Assembly (NCBI RefSeq): GCF_007795095.1
Contig: NZ_CP042218.1
Location: 1,178,001-1,242,000 of the forward strand
Source: Luteimonas granuli
Lineage (GTDB): Bacteria; Pseudomonadota; Gammaproteobacteria; Xanthomonadales; Xanthomonadaceae
Length of the DNA: 64,000 bases
Direction: 5' to 3'
Shown here: piece by piece, positions 40,655-50,262 of the stretch
Layout: each line of letters begins with the position of its first letter
Numbering within the stretch: position 1 is the stretch's first letter
Notes under the pieces: generated by a model
The model's input: the letters and a program-made list of their open reading frames with translations, nothing else
What the model was told of the DNA's origin: nothing
Database searches by the model: none
Program-made: the position numbers and the translations under genes

Positions 40655-42883
40655 GCGTGTTCGCGACCTTGAGACAGGGGAATGGAGGCGCGCAGCGTAG
40701 TGCCACGGCCCGGCGCGCTGTCAACCTCGATCGCACCGGAGAACATCAGCGCGCGCTCGCGCATGCCCAGGAGCCCGAACGTCCGCTCACACCCGGTGGC
40801 GTCCGGCGAGAAGCCGATCCCGTCGTCCTGCACCTGGAGTTCCAGCTGTCCGCCCGCGCATGCGATCGACACCGAGACGCAGCTGGCGCGCGCGTGGTTG
40901 CCGACATTGGTGAGGGCCTCCTGCAGGATCCTGAACGCCGCCGTCGCCAGGTCGCCATCCAGTTCGAAATCCTCCTCGGGTGCATCCAGCCGGACCGCGA
41001 TACGGGTCCGCCTGCGGAAGTCGGACAGCAGCCACTCGGCCGCGGGCACCAGGCCCTCATCCAGCGTGGCGGGGCGAAGCATCACCACGACGTCGCGGAC
41101 CACGGCCATGGTCTGGTCGATGGTCCGCTTCATCGTGGCCATGTGCTCGGCGATTTCGGGCAGATCGGCACCGAAGCGGGCGCGAACCATCGCCGCTTCC
41201 ATGCGCAGCGCGGTCAGGCACTGGCCCAGTTCGTCGTGGATCTCGCGGGCGACGTGCGAGCGCCGCCTCTCCATCGCCTGATCGAGGTGCGCGGCAAGCT
41301 CGCGCAGCTGCTGGCGCGAGGCCAGCAGCTCGGCTTCCTTCAGCTTCATCGCGGTGATGTCCTGGGTCGTTCCGACGACCCGGCAGCGCTTGCCGGGCTC
41401 GGCGATCTCCGGATCGCAGCGCGAATGCAGCCAGCGTTCTCCGCCCTCCACCATCATGCGGTACTCGACTTCGCCGGGGTGACCCGTCTTCACGCGCTCC
41501 CAGAACGCGACCAGGGCAGCGGCGTCGCAGGGATGCACGCGGCGGAGCAGGGCGGCCTCGTCGACCTGCGTAGTGCTGCCACAGCCGCAGATGCGGCTCG
41601 CCTCGACGCTGAGCTCCAGCTGCCGGGTCTCCGGGTCGAAGCGCCAGCTTCCCAGCTGCGCCTGCGACTGCGAGCGTGCCAGCAGGTCGCGGCTCTCCAG
41701 CAGCCGCTGCTCCGCCTGGTGGCGTTCGGTGACGTCGCGCATGACCGACACGATCTCGTGCTCGCGGCCGGCCCCCGCGTCCGCGATCCGTCGGCCGACC
41801 GCCTCGATCCAGCGGTCTGTTCCATCCGGATGCCGGACGCGGTAGGTGAGGTGATAGTCCCGCCCCCCCTTGCTGGCCTCGCAGCTGCGCGTGCTCGCAC
41901 CGGACGCTCGGCAGGTCGTCGGGGTGCACCAGGGCTTCGGGCGTCCTGCCAAGCAGGTCCTCGGGATCGCGTCCGAGCAGCGTGCGACAGGCGGGCGAGA
42001 GATAGGTATACCTGCACTTCGCGTCGTGCAGGCTGATCACGTCGCTGGAGTGCTCCGCGAGCAGGCGGAACAGCCGCTCGCTGTCGGCGAGCGCGGTCCG
42101 TTCTTCGGCGAGTTTGCCGGCCATTGCGTGCAGGGCCTGCAGCACGCGCCCCACTTCGTCACGGAACCCGGGTGGCGCGGGGACGTCCATCTGCCCCGAC
42201 GCCACCTGGTTGGCGATCAGCACGGCTTCGCCCAGCGGGTCGGTGACGCTTCGCCCGAGCCGGACGACGAACCACAGCGCGACCACCGCCGCGAGCACCG
42301 CCACCGCGATCAGCCGCCACAGGGCCGTCCGGGTATCACCCGTGGTTTCCGCGCTGCGCGTCGTGGCGACCCGCGCGTGGTGCCCTGCCAGCGCTTCGAC
42401 GTCCGCGACGTAGGCCTCCTGCAGGGGAAGGACGGTGCCCAGGTAGAACGCCCGCGCCGCCACCGGTCCGTCTTCGCCGGCGATCCGGAAAATTTCCTCC
42501 TGGGCGGCGATGTATGCCGATCGCCCACGCTCCACGGCGCCCAGCAGCTCCCCCTCTTCCGGGCCGTTCTGGTGCTTCCAGAGCCAGTCCAGGCTGGTCT
42601 GGGCAGCGCTGCGCGCACTCCTCGCGAGCTCGCGAACCCGGTCGAGATCCGCATCGTCCCCCTCGAGCAGCCCCTGCGCCAGCGTCCGTGCGATGTCATT
42701 GGCGCGGTCGATCAGCAGATTGGCCTGGACGACCTTGGTGAAGTGGTCCGTGGCCAGCTCGTGGAGCCGGTCCCGCGTTCCCGCCAGCCCATGCACCGCC
42801 GTCGCCGTCACCGCCAGCCAGGTCAGCAGCAGCAGTCCAAGGCCCAGGCACAGGCGGGTCGCCAACGGCCAGTTGCGAAGCAT
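40651..42883 (-). pseudogene. PAS-domain sensor histidine kinase (HisKA_3), frameshifted at a C run
   Basis: With one base removed the product is 743 residues. It has a membrane helix, a periplasmic four-helix sensor (about 35-185), a second helix (RLIAVAVLAAVVALWFVVRL), HAMP, two PAS domains (DSERLFRLLAEHSSDVISLH; then the PAS/PAC ending in DITAMKLKEAELLA), a HisKA_3 domain with the phospho-His in SHVAREIHDELGQCLTALRM, and an ATPase domain (LQEALTNVGNHARA, DDGIGFSPD). The frame breaks in the first PAS at a run of seven C (41863-41869, + strand); six would restore it. Coupled to the response regulator gene. Confidence 0.86.
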
Positions 42884-42947
42884 CGGAACATCCAGGTGCG
42901 TGGCTCGTCTGGCCCCTATCGGCCGGTGCGCGCCGGACTTTAGCCCT

Positions 42948-44117
42948 TCACCGCTCCGGCACCACCATCGGCAGCACCCCTTCGAGCGGCAGCGCCCGCA
43001 CGGTCCCGCGGTGCCCGTGCACGGTCTCCGCGCGGAACATCGAGTTGACGATGGCCTCCTCGGTCGCCTCGGCGGCGGCTTCGAACAGGGGCGTCATGGC
43101 GTCGTTGGCCAGGACCGCCGCCGGCTGCGGCGGATCACCCTGGATCCTGCGCATGGACGGCGCCGTCGAGAACGCGATCACGTAGTCCCCGGACCCGTTG
43201 CTCATGTCGCCGCCCGTGCGCCCCATCCCCAGCAGCGCGCGCGCCGCCAGCCGCCGCAGCAGGCGGGCATCCAGCGGCGCGTCGGTGGCGACGACGATCA
43301 TGATGCTGCCATCGCCGCTGTCCGGCGGCAGCTCGCGGTTGCCTGCCGCCAGTGCCAGCGCCTCCGGCCGCAGGTCGTCCAGCGGAACGCCGCGGATCGT
43401 CAGCCGGCCGCCGAAGTTGCTCTGCACCAGGACGCCGACCGTGTGCCCGCCTTCGGACGCCGGCAGCCTGCGCGAGCTGGTGCCGATGCCGCCCTTCCAG
43501 CCGAACGCGACGGTCCCGGTGCCCGCGCCGACCGCGCCCTCGTCGACGTTGCCGGGCGATGCCGACTCCAGGGCCTCGCGCACGTGCGCGGGCGTGATCG
43601 CACGCGCGCGGATGTCATTGAGGTAGCCGTCGTTGGTTTCTCCCACGACCGGGTTCAGCGAACGCACGTCCTCCATGCCCGGCCGCGCGAGCTGCCATTC
43701 CACCAGCGCGTCGGCCGTGCGCCACACACCCAGCGTGCCGGTGAGCAGGACCGGGGTTTCCAGCTCGCCGAGCTCCTGCACCTGGGTGACGCCCAGCAGC
43801 TTGCCGTAGCCGTTCCCGACCACGATCGCCGCGGGCACGCGCTCGCGGTAGAGGTCGCCCCCGTGCGGAAGGATCGCGGTGACCCCCGTGCGCAGCCCAT
43901 CGCCCTCGACCACGGTAGCGTGTCCCACCGCCACGCCCGGCACGTCGATGATGGCGTTGCGCGGGCCGGGCTCGCGCACTCCGATCACCACGCCGGCGTC
44001 GCGCGCCCGGGGGCGTTCGGGCGCCGGGGCGTCGTCGGCCGCACCGACCGGACCCGCGAGCAGCAGCGTCGCGGCGACCGCCACCGGCATCCACCACATC
44101 CTGATTCGTCGCGTCAT
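42948..44117 (-). CDS. P1-family (S58) aminopeptidase, DmpA-like, secreted
   Basis: Protein of 389 residues with a signal peptide (VAVAATLLLAGPVGAADDA). It belongs to the self-processing N-terminal-nucleophile peptidases: NAIIDVPGVAVGHATVVEGD, GVTAILPHGGDLYRERVPAA, VVGETNDGYLNDI, and the cleavage/nucleophile Ser in GDGSIMIVVATDAPLD, with GRTGGDMSNGSGDYVIAFST near the end. Known members release N-terminal D- or L-residues or beta-peptides. It is expected in the periplasm. It lies downstream of norD on the same strand, with a 40-base gap. Confidence 0.92.
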   Translation of the reverse strand: MTRRIRMWWMPVAVAATLLLAGPVGAADDAPAPERPRARDAGVVIGVREPGPRNAIIDVPGVAVGHATVVEGDGLRTGVTAILPHGGDLYRERVPAAIVVGNGYGKLLGVTQVQELGELETPVLLTGTLGVWRTADALVEWQLARPGMEDVRSLNPVVGETNDGYLNDIRARAITPAHVREALESASPGNVDEGAVGAGTGTVAFGWKGGIGTSSRRLPASEGGHTVGVLVQSNFGGRLTIRGVPLDDLRPEALALAAGNRELPPDSGDGSIMIVVATDAPLDARLLRRLAARALLGMGRTGGDMSNGSGDYVIAFSTAPSMRRIQGDPPQPAAVLANDAMTPLFEAAAEATEEAIVNSMFRAETVHGHRGTVRALPLEGVLPMVVPER

Positions 44118-44157
44118 ACCGTCCTTCCCCGATACCCGTTGGCGCCATGATGCGGCA

Positions 44158-46220
44158 TCACCGGGCGAGCAGGCGCCGGGTCCACTCCAGCAGCGCCATC
44201 GGCAGGCGCTCCGGGGACCACAGCACCGCGTAGCTGTCCGGTCCGAACACCTTCGGGAGATAGGCCGGTGCCTGCAGGTCGACGGTCAGGCAGAACGGAA
44301 AAACGCCCTGCAGGCGCGCCTCGGCCACCGATTGCCGCATGTCCTCGACGCCGAAGCGCCCATCGTAGCGGTCGGCGTCGTTGGGCTTGCCGTCGGACAG
44401 CACCAACAGCAGGCGGTGCTCGGCGGGCTGCCGCATCAGCAGCGCGGTCGCGTGCCGGATGGCGGCGCCGGCACGGGTGTAGTGCTCGGGCTCCAGGCCG
44501 GCGATGCGCAGCGCGACGTCCTCGTCGTAGCGCTCGTCGAAGTCCTTCAGCATGCGCACGGTCACGCCGTGCGGCCCTTCGCCGGAGAAGGCCATGACCG
44601 AGAACGGTTCGCCCAGCCCCTGCAGGGCCATGCAGACCAGCAGCAGCGCCTCGCGCTCGACGTCGATGACGCGGCGGCCGTCGCCGATGAAGCCGTCGGT
44701 GGAGCCGCTGGCATCCACCAGCAGCGAAACCGCGATGCTGCGCCGGCCCGGCCGCCGCGCCTCGTACAGCCCCTCGCGCAAAAAGCCCCCGGCCCGCAGG
44801 TCGGCGCGGCCCTCGACGCAGGCGTCGATGTCGATGTCCTCGCCGTCGATCTGCCGGCGCAGGCGCATGCGTTCCGGGCGCAGCAGCTCGAACTGCCTGC
44901 GGATCCCGTCGAGATGGGCACGGTGGCGGGCCAGGATGGCGTCGACCCAGCGCGGATCGCCGGCCACCGACGACAGCATCCGCACGGTGGTGCCGTCCTC
45001 GATGTAGGACTCCGTGGAATGGTCCCACTCGGGATAGCGGAAACAGCTCCCGGCTCCGCCCTGCTCCCCGGACTCGAGCATCGCGCGGCCGGGCGGAGGA
45101 TCGTCCGACAGCAGCACCTCGCGCGGCGGATCGGGGGCAGCGACCATCCGCGTGGAGGCCAGTTCGGACACCATGTCGCCGTACTCGTCGGCGCTGGTCT
45201 CGTCGTCGCGGTCGATCGGACGCTGAAGGCCGAAGGGGTCCTCGGCGATCTCGTGCGGGGCATCCTGCTGGATCATCCAGGCGCCGGGGTCACCCGGACT
45301 GTCTTCGTCGTCGGTCGCTTCGCGCTGTTCGGGCCGCCGCTCCATGCGTGCGCTGCGCACGTCCCCGGGTTCTTCGTCGTGTTCGAAGGGGTGGCCGTCC
45401 ATGACGTGGGCGTGGCCTCCCGTGGCCTGGCGCAGCTCGCCGGTCCACCAGTCGCGAAGGAGCGGCATGGACCCCAACCGGCGCACGTCCGCCCCGTCGA
45501 TGGCCCAGTCCCGGACCAGCCGCGCGGCCGCGGCCAGCGACGCCTCGACCGATCCGGGTGGCGATCCGGGCAGCCCCCCGCGCCCGGCCGCTGCACTGCG
45601 TCGCAGGAGGCGGCGGGGTCGCTTTCGAGGATCCCGCGCACCAGTTGTTCCAGCGCCCGTCGCGCCGGAGCGAAATCGGCCAGCGGCGGTCGCGCCTCCA
45701 GCGCACGCCGGCGCAGGCGGCGCAGCGCCGGGAGCAGGCCCGGGAAGCGTTGCGCCACCTCGGCCTCGGCCGCCTGCGCCTCCAGCACCAGCGCAGTATC
45801 GCGCAGCAGCGCGCCGGGCTGCGCCAGGATCGCCTGCGCGCTGCCGCGCATGGCCCGGAACGCCTGTTGCAGCGCCATCGCACGGTACAGCTCCGAGGCC
45901 TCGACCGGATCGCGGATGCCCAGGTGTCCAGGGAGCCAGATGGCGTCGCCGCTGGTCGCCGGTACCGCCTGCCGGTGGCGTGGATAGGCGCGCGGGGTGA
46001 ACAGCCGGTGCAGCGCCGTCGGACGCGCCGGTGGCAGCGCCACCCGCAGTGGGAGGCTGGTGCCGCAGGCGGCCGACAGCAGGAGATCGAGGCGGCGTGC
46101 GAGCGAGGCGAGCGCTACCGGTGCCTGCGGCTCGCTTGCGTAGTGCCGCCGCCAGGCGTCGCGGATGAAGATCGTGGCGTGCCGCGCGGCATCGACGACC
46201 AGGTCCTCGGCTTCGGCCAC
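44158..46220 (-). pseudogene. norD: Nitric oxide reductase activation protein NorD (VWA), frameshifted at a C run
   Basis: Partner of the NorQ ATPase needed for active nitric oxide reductase. The N-terminal part (GTG 46220 to about 45580) and C-terminal part (45590 to 44158) are in different frames. Adding one base to the run of six C at 45574-45579 (+ strand) joins them into 687 residues: helical N-terminal region, acidic middle, and a C-terminal von Willebrand A domain with the MIDAS motif in SLLVDASGSTDGF and LVLSDGKPNDADRYDGRFGV. Length and order fit NorD. Confidence 0.87.
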
Positions 46221-46232
46221 GACCGCACCCGC

Positions 46233-47033
46233 CTAGGGGAACATCGCGTCGACGAGTTCGCGCATCGCGCCGAGCAGGGTCGGGTCGTCGCTCAGGGGCG
46301 AGACCACCGCGACGCTGCAGGCCTCGCGGACGCCGATGCCCATGGCCACCAGGCGCCCGGCGGCGATCAGCAGCCGCGTACTCGGCACCTCGGCCAGCCC
46401 GCGGTCCCGCAGCGAGCGCAGGCGGCCAGCCAGCTCCACCAGCGCCATCGCGGTCCCTCTGTCCACGCCGCTTTCGGTGGCCACGATCGCGGCCTCGGCC
46501 TGCGGTGCCGGAAAGTCCAGTTCGATCGCGACGAAGCGCTGGCGCGTGCTCGGCTTGAGGTCCTTGAGCATGCGCTGGTAGCCGGGGTTGTAGGAGATCA
46601 CCAGCTGGAAGCCGGGCGCGGCCTCGATGGTCTCGCCGGTGCGGTCGATCGGCAGGATGCGCCGGTAGTCGGTCAGCGGGTGCAGGACCACGATGGTGTC
46701 CTGCCGTGCTTCCACCACTTCGTCGAGATAGCAGATCGCGCCCTGGCGCACGGCCCGGGTCAGCGGACCGTCCTGCCAGACCGTGTCGTCGTGGCGGATC
46801 AGGAAGCGCCCGATGAGATCGCTCGCGGTGAGGTCGTCATGGCACGAGACCGTGACCAGCGGGCGGCCCAGCCGCCAGGCCATGTGCTCGACGAAGCGCG
46901 TCTTGCCGCACCCGGTCGGGCCCTTGAGCATCACCGCCAGCCCGCCGGCATGGCACTGCTCCACGACCTCGACCTCGTTGCCGGTGGGAAGGTAGTACGG
47001 CCCTCCCGCCTCCGGCGCCCTGCGCGCATCCAC
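46233..47033 (-). CDS. norQ: NorQ/CbbQ-type MoxR AAA+ ATPase
   Basis: ATPase of 266 residues that, with NorD, is thought to insert the non-haem iron into NorB. Walker A is MLKGPTGCGKTRFVEHMAWR, Walker B is AICYLDEVVEARQDT, and the sensor region is LVISYNPGYQRMLKDLKPST. The C-terminal CbbQ domain follows. Start is GTG at 47033, three bases after the norB stop. Confidence 0.94.
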   Translation of the reverse strand: MDARRAPEAGGPYYLPTGNEVEVVEQCHAGGLAVMLKGPTGCGKTRFVEHMAWRLGRPLVTVSCHDDLTASDLIGRFLIRHDDTVWQDGPLTRAVRQGAICYLDEVVEARQDTIVVLHPLTDYRRILPIDRTGETIEAAPGFQLVISYNPGYQRMLKDLKPSTRQRFVAIELDFPAPQAEAAIVATESGVDRGTAMALVELAGRLRSLRDRGLAEVPSTRLLIAAGRLVAMGIGVREACSVAVVSPLSDDPTLLGAMRELVDAMFP

Positions 47034-47036
47034 CGG

Positions 47037-48401
47037 TCAGGGTTCCCCTGGCACGGCCAGCCCTTCGACGATGTCGTCCACCACCTCGAAGTGGGGCCGG
47101 TACCTGAAGAAGTCGAAGATGAACATCGCCACCCCGGTGGCGAAGACCGTCGCCGTCAGCAACAGCATCAGGAAGTGCACCTGGATCTTGAGCTGGGCGT
47201 CGAGGTAGCCCATCCCCATGATCCGCTCCAGGTAGACCTGGGCGATGCCGGCGGTGCCGAACGACAGCGTCATTCCGAACATGCCCGAGATCTGCAGCCA
47301 GAAGGCCCAGTACCCGAGCGGCGAGTGCTTGCCCGGGGGCCGGTTGGTCAGGCCCGGCAGCGCGTAGCTGATCATCGCCATGATGATCATCGCGTAGGCG
47401 CCGTAGAACGCGGAGTGGGCGTGCATCGCCGTGATCAGGGTGCCGTGGGTCCACTTGTTGACGCCGGGCCAGGTGTGGGCCAGGCCGAGCAGGCCCGCGC
47501 CGAACAGCGCGAAGATCGCGCTGCCGATGGTCCAGTGAAGTGCCAGCGTGTTCGGATGCCTGACCCCTCCGCGCCGCATCGCCGCGTAGGCGTAGATCGC
47601 CATCGCGGCCAGGGCCAGCGGCTCGAGCGCACTGAAGAAGCCGCCGATCGGCAGCCAGTACTGGGGCACGCCGACCCAGTAGTAGTGGTGCGCCGTGCCG
47701 AGGATGCCGGCGAAGAACACCAGGCCCACGATCACGTACAGCCACTTCTCCATCACCTCGCGGTCGATGCCGGACAGGCGGATCAGCAGGTAGGCGAGGA
47801 AGCCGGCCATGATCATCATCCACACGCCCTCGACCCACAGGTGGATCGTCCACCAGCGGTAGAAGATGGAGACGGTGTAGTTCTCGTAGTGCAGCAGCGC
47901 GGGGATGTACAGCACCGCCGAGAGCGCCAGGCCTCCCAGCAGCACGCCTTCGGTCGTCGTGAAACGCCCGGACTTCCTGATGGTCATGCCGATGTTGTAG
48001 AGGAAGATCAGCATGCAGATGACGATGACCAGCTTGTGCGGCAGCGGCTGCTCCAGCAGTTTGTTGCCGGTGCCGTAGCGGAAGAAATACCCGATCACCG
48101 CGGTGACGCCCATCACCGTCCACAGGCCAAGCTGCCAGTAGGCGAGCTTCGTGCTGTACAGCTCGGTCCGGGATTCGTCCGGCACCATCCAGTAGGTCGC
48201 GCCCATGAAGCCGGTCAGCACCCAGACGATCAGCAGGTTGGTGTGGATCGTCTTGGTGACGTCGAAAGGCATGATGTACAGCAGCGGGTCCGGCCCCAGG
48301 TACTTCGAAGCCGACAGCAGCCCGAACACGATCTGCAGCCCGAACAGCACCATGGCCACAGCGAAGTACCAGTAGGCCACCGATTGGGACTTGTAGCGCA
48401 T
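47037..48401 (-). CDS. norB: Nitric oxide reductase large subunit NorB
   Basis: Haem-copper-oxidase-type enzyme that reduces NO to N2O in the inner membrane. The 454 residues contain about twelve membrane helices and conserved His ligands: the low-spin haem His in KTIHTNLLIVWVLTGFMGAT, active-site His in WWTIHLWVEGVWMMIMAGF, HHYYWVGVPQYW, and the late pair in HAHSAFYGAYAMI. The ATG at 48401 gives MRYKSQSVAYWYFAVAMVLF, the standard NorB start. Belongs to the cytochrome-c-dependent (cNor) type since norC is adjacent. Confidence 0.96.
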   Translation of the reverse strand: MRYKSQSVAYWYFAVAMVLFGLQIVFGLLSASKYLGPDPLLYIMPFDVTKTIHTNLLIVWVLTGFMGATYWMVPDESRTELYSTKLAYWQLGLWTVMGVTAVIGYFFRYGTGNKLLEQPLPHKLVIVICMLIFLYNIGMTIRKSGRFTTTEGVLLGGLALSAVLYIPALLHYENYTVSIFYRWWTIHLWVEGVWMMIMAGFLAYLLIRLSGIDREVMEKWLYVIVGLVFFAGILGTAHHYYWVGVPQYWLPIGGFFSALEPLALAAMAIYAYAAMRRGGVRHPNTLALHWTIGSAIFALFGAGLLGLAHTWPGVNKWTHGTLITAMHAHSAFYGAYAMIIMAMISYALPGLTNRPPGKHSPLGYWAFWLQISGMFGMTLSFGTAGIAQVYLERIMGMGYLDAQLKIQVHFLMLLLTATVFATGVAMFIFDFFRYRPHFEVVDDIVEGLAVPGEP

Positions 48402-48442
48402 GGAAGGTCTCCCGATGCCGGCGCAGCACGCCCGCCGTATGT

Positions 48443-49285
48443 CTACTTCATGGATGCAAGGAATGCCGCGAGCTGGTCGATCTGCTCCCCGGTCAGGGTG
48501 TCCGCGTAGGTGTTGGGCATGAAGGACGTGCCATCCGCGGAGAACATGGCGCCTGGCACCAGATGGGCGCTGGGCGAGACGATCGACTCGCGGATGTAGC
48601 CCTCGACGTCGGTCGCGCTGCCGGTGTAGTCCGGGGATGCGATCGTCCGCGCGGCCCGCTCCGCCATCCCGGCCAGGGACGGACCGGCGAGCTGGACGCC
48701 CGGCTGCAGGGAGTGGCAGGCGGTACACACGGGCACCGCGGTACCGAACAGGTTCTCTCCGATCGCCCGCGGATCGCTGTCCGCACGCACGGGCCTCACG
48801 GTCCCCGCCTCCGCCGCACCTGCGGCGGTGCCCTGCGCGGCGACGATGGTCGTCCCGCCGGCGACCAGGATCGGCCTGGGCGGCCATCCCTGGTTGTCGA
48901 CCTTCGAGACCCAGTCGAGGAACCTGACCAGGTTCTCGATCTCGACGTCGCTCAGGTTCTGGGTCGGCATCAGGCGACGGTGGCGCTGCTCGTCGTAGAA
49001 CTGCGACGGATCGCGCATGTAGGCCTTGAGGTAGGCCTCGCCGCGGTGCTGCGCGATCTTGGTCAGGTCGGGCGCGTAGTAGGCGCCTTCGCCGAACAGC
49101 GTGTGGCAGTTGATGCAGTTGTACTTGTGCCAGACATCCTTGCCCTGCGTGACCTCGGGCGTGATGTCCGCCGCATTGGTCAGATCGTCGAAGCGGGTGT
49201 GGCTGTGCAGGGTCAGGCCGATGAAGGCAACGGCGGCGAGCCCCGTTGCGACGATTGCGAATACCCGGGACTGCCGCTTGTTCAT
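48443..49285 (-). CDS. norC: Nitric oxide reductase cytochrome c subunit NorC with a second haem domain
   Basis: Membrane-anchored electron-donating subunit. An N-terminal helix (VFAIVATGLAAVAFIGLTLH) is followed by a NorC domain with the haem site CINCHTLFGEGAYYAPDLT and the Met region RRLMPTQNLSDVEIENLVRF. Typical NorC ends there at about 150 residues. This protein is 280 residues and continues, after an Ala/Gly linker, with a second cytochrome c domain: CTACHSLQPGVQLAGPSLAG and the Met ligand in GTSFMPNTYADTLTGEQI. So it is predicted to be dihaem. Confidence 0.92.
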   Translation of the reverse strand: MNKRQSRVFAIVATGLAAVAFIGLTLHSHTRFDDLTNAADITPEVTQGKDVWHKYNCINCHTLFGEGAYYAPDLTKIAQHRGEAYLKAYMRDPSQFYDEQRHRRLMPTQNLSDVEIENLVRFLDWVSKVDNQGWPPRPILVAGGTTIVAAQGTAAGAAEAGTVRPVRADSDPRAIGENLFGTAVPVCTACHSLQPGVQLAGPSLAGMAERAARTIASPDYTGSATDVEGYIRESIVSPSAHLVPGAMFSADGTSFMPNTYADTLTGEQIDQLAAFLASMK

Positions 49286-49295
49286 GCGTCCTTCC

Positions 49296-49421
49296 TCAGA
49301 CCGCGATCGAGGGCCAATAGGAGATCGCCGTGTAACCGGCGTAGACCACGGCCACCGCCATCAGCAGCAGCACGATGGATCCCGCAAGGCGGAGAACCGG
49401 AACCAGGCTTGTCGCTTTCAT
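49296..49421 (-). CDS. Small single-helix membrane protein before norC
   Basis: Forty-one residues (MKATSLVPVLRLAGSIVLLL and on to ISYWPSIAV) with one membrane helix, ten bases upstream of norC on the same strand. It is too short for reliable family assignment. Position suggests it is the first gene of the nor operon and may be a small accessory subunit (inference). Confidence 0.6.
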   Translation of the reverse strand: MKATSLVPVLRLAGSIVLLLMAVAVVYAGYTAISYWPSIAV

Positions 49422-49545
49422 TGGAACGCTCCCCGGACCTGCGTTGATGCTGCAACGACGCGCTCGGCAGGCACTGTGACACTGCTCGCGGCCGGGCGCA
49501 TTGTGCGGTGCAACGGTCGACGCCAGGTGAAAGCTGCCCCGTGCG

Positions 49546-50262
49546 TCAGCGCTTTTCCGGTTCGTGCCGCTCGTCCGAGCGCACTTCACCGTCCACCAGC
49601 GCGATCGTCCGGTCGCAGGTTTCCGACAGCCGCGGATCATGCGTCACCACGAGCACCGCGCAGCCGAACTGATCGTTGAACCGCCGCAGGAGCTGGAACA
49701 CTTCGGCAGCGGTCTTCGTGTCGAGATTTCCGGTGGGCTCGTCGGCCAGCAGCAGCGCGGGCCGGGTCACCAGCGCGCGCGCGATGGCCACGCGCTGCTG
49801 CTGGCCACCGGAGAGCTGGTCGGGCCGGCGATCCACGAACTGTTCCAGCCCCACGTCGGCCAGCAGTCCCCGCGCGGTGTCGATGATCGCGGCATCGGGC
49901 TTGCCGTTGGCCACCATCCACGGCATCAGCACGTTCTCCAGCGCGGTGAACGCGGTGATGAGGTGATGGAACTGGAACACGAAGCCGATGTGCCGCCCGC
50001 GCAGTGCGGTGCGTGCCTCGTCGTCCATGGCCCGCGTGGGTTCACCGCGCAGGTAGAGCTCGCCGGCGGTGGGCGAATCGAGCAGGCCGATCAGGTTGAG
50101 CAGGGTGCTCTTGCCCGACCCCGAGGGTCCGACCAGCGCGGCGAAGTCGGCACTGTCCAGGCGCAGGTCGATGCCGTGCAGCACCTCGACCTCGTTCGGC
50201 CGTCCCAGGTTGTAGGACTTGCGCAGGCCTTCGAGGCGCAGCACTTCCCGATCGTCAGCCAC
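49546..50262 (-). CDS. ABC transporter ATPase (MacB/LolD type)
   Basis: ATPase of 238 residues: Walker A in [19 protein letters not shown]-loop [20 protein letters not shown], signature [18 protein letters not shown], Walker [17 protein letters not shown] and H-loop [10 protein letters not shown]. LolD/MacB-type features ([20 protein letters not shown]) are clear. The GTG at 50262 overlaps the permease stop by eight bases. Third gene of an adaptor-permease-ATPase operon, probably a MacAB-like exporter. The substrate is unknown. Confidence 0.92.
   Translation of the reverse strand: MADDREVLRLEGLRKSYNLGRPNEVEVLHGIDLRLDSADFAALVGPSGSGKSTLLNLIGLLDSPTAGELYLRGEPTRAMDDEARTALRGRHIGFVFQFHHLITAFTALENVLMPWMVANGKPDAAIIDTARGLLADVGLEQFVDRRPDQLSGGQQQRVAIARALVTRPALLLADEPTGNLDTKTAAEVFQLLRRFNDQFGCAVLVVTHDPRLSETCDRTIALVDGEVRSDERHEPEKR

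Noticed and set aside
49444..49456. Possible FNR/Dnr box before the nor genes (TTGATGCTGCAAC)
   Set aside because: Only one half matches TTGAT/ATCAA; the second half has too many mismatches to claim a site.
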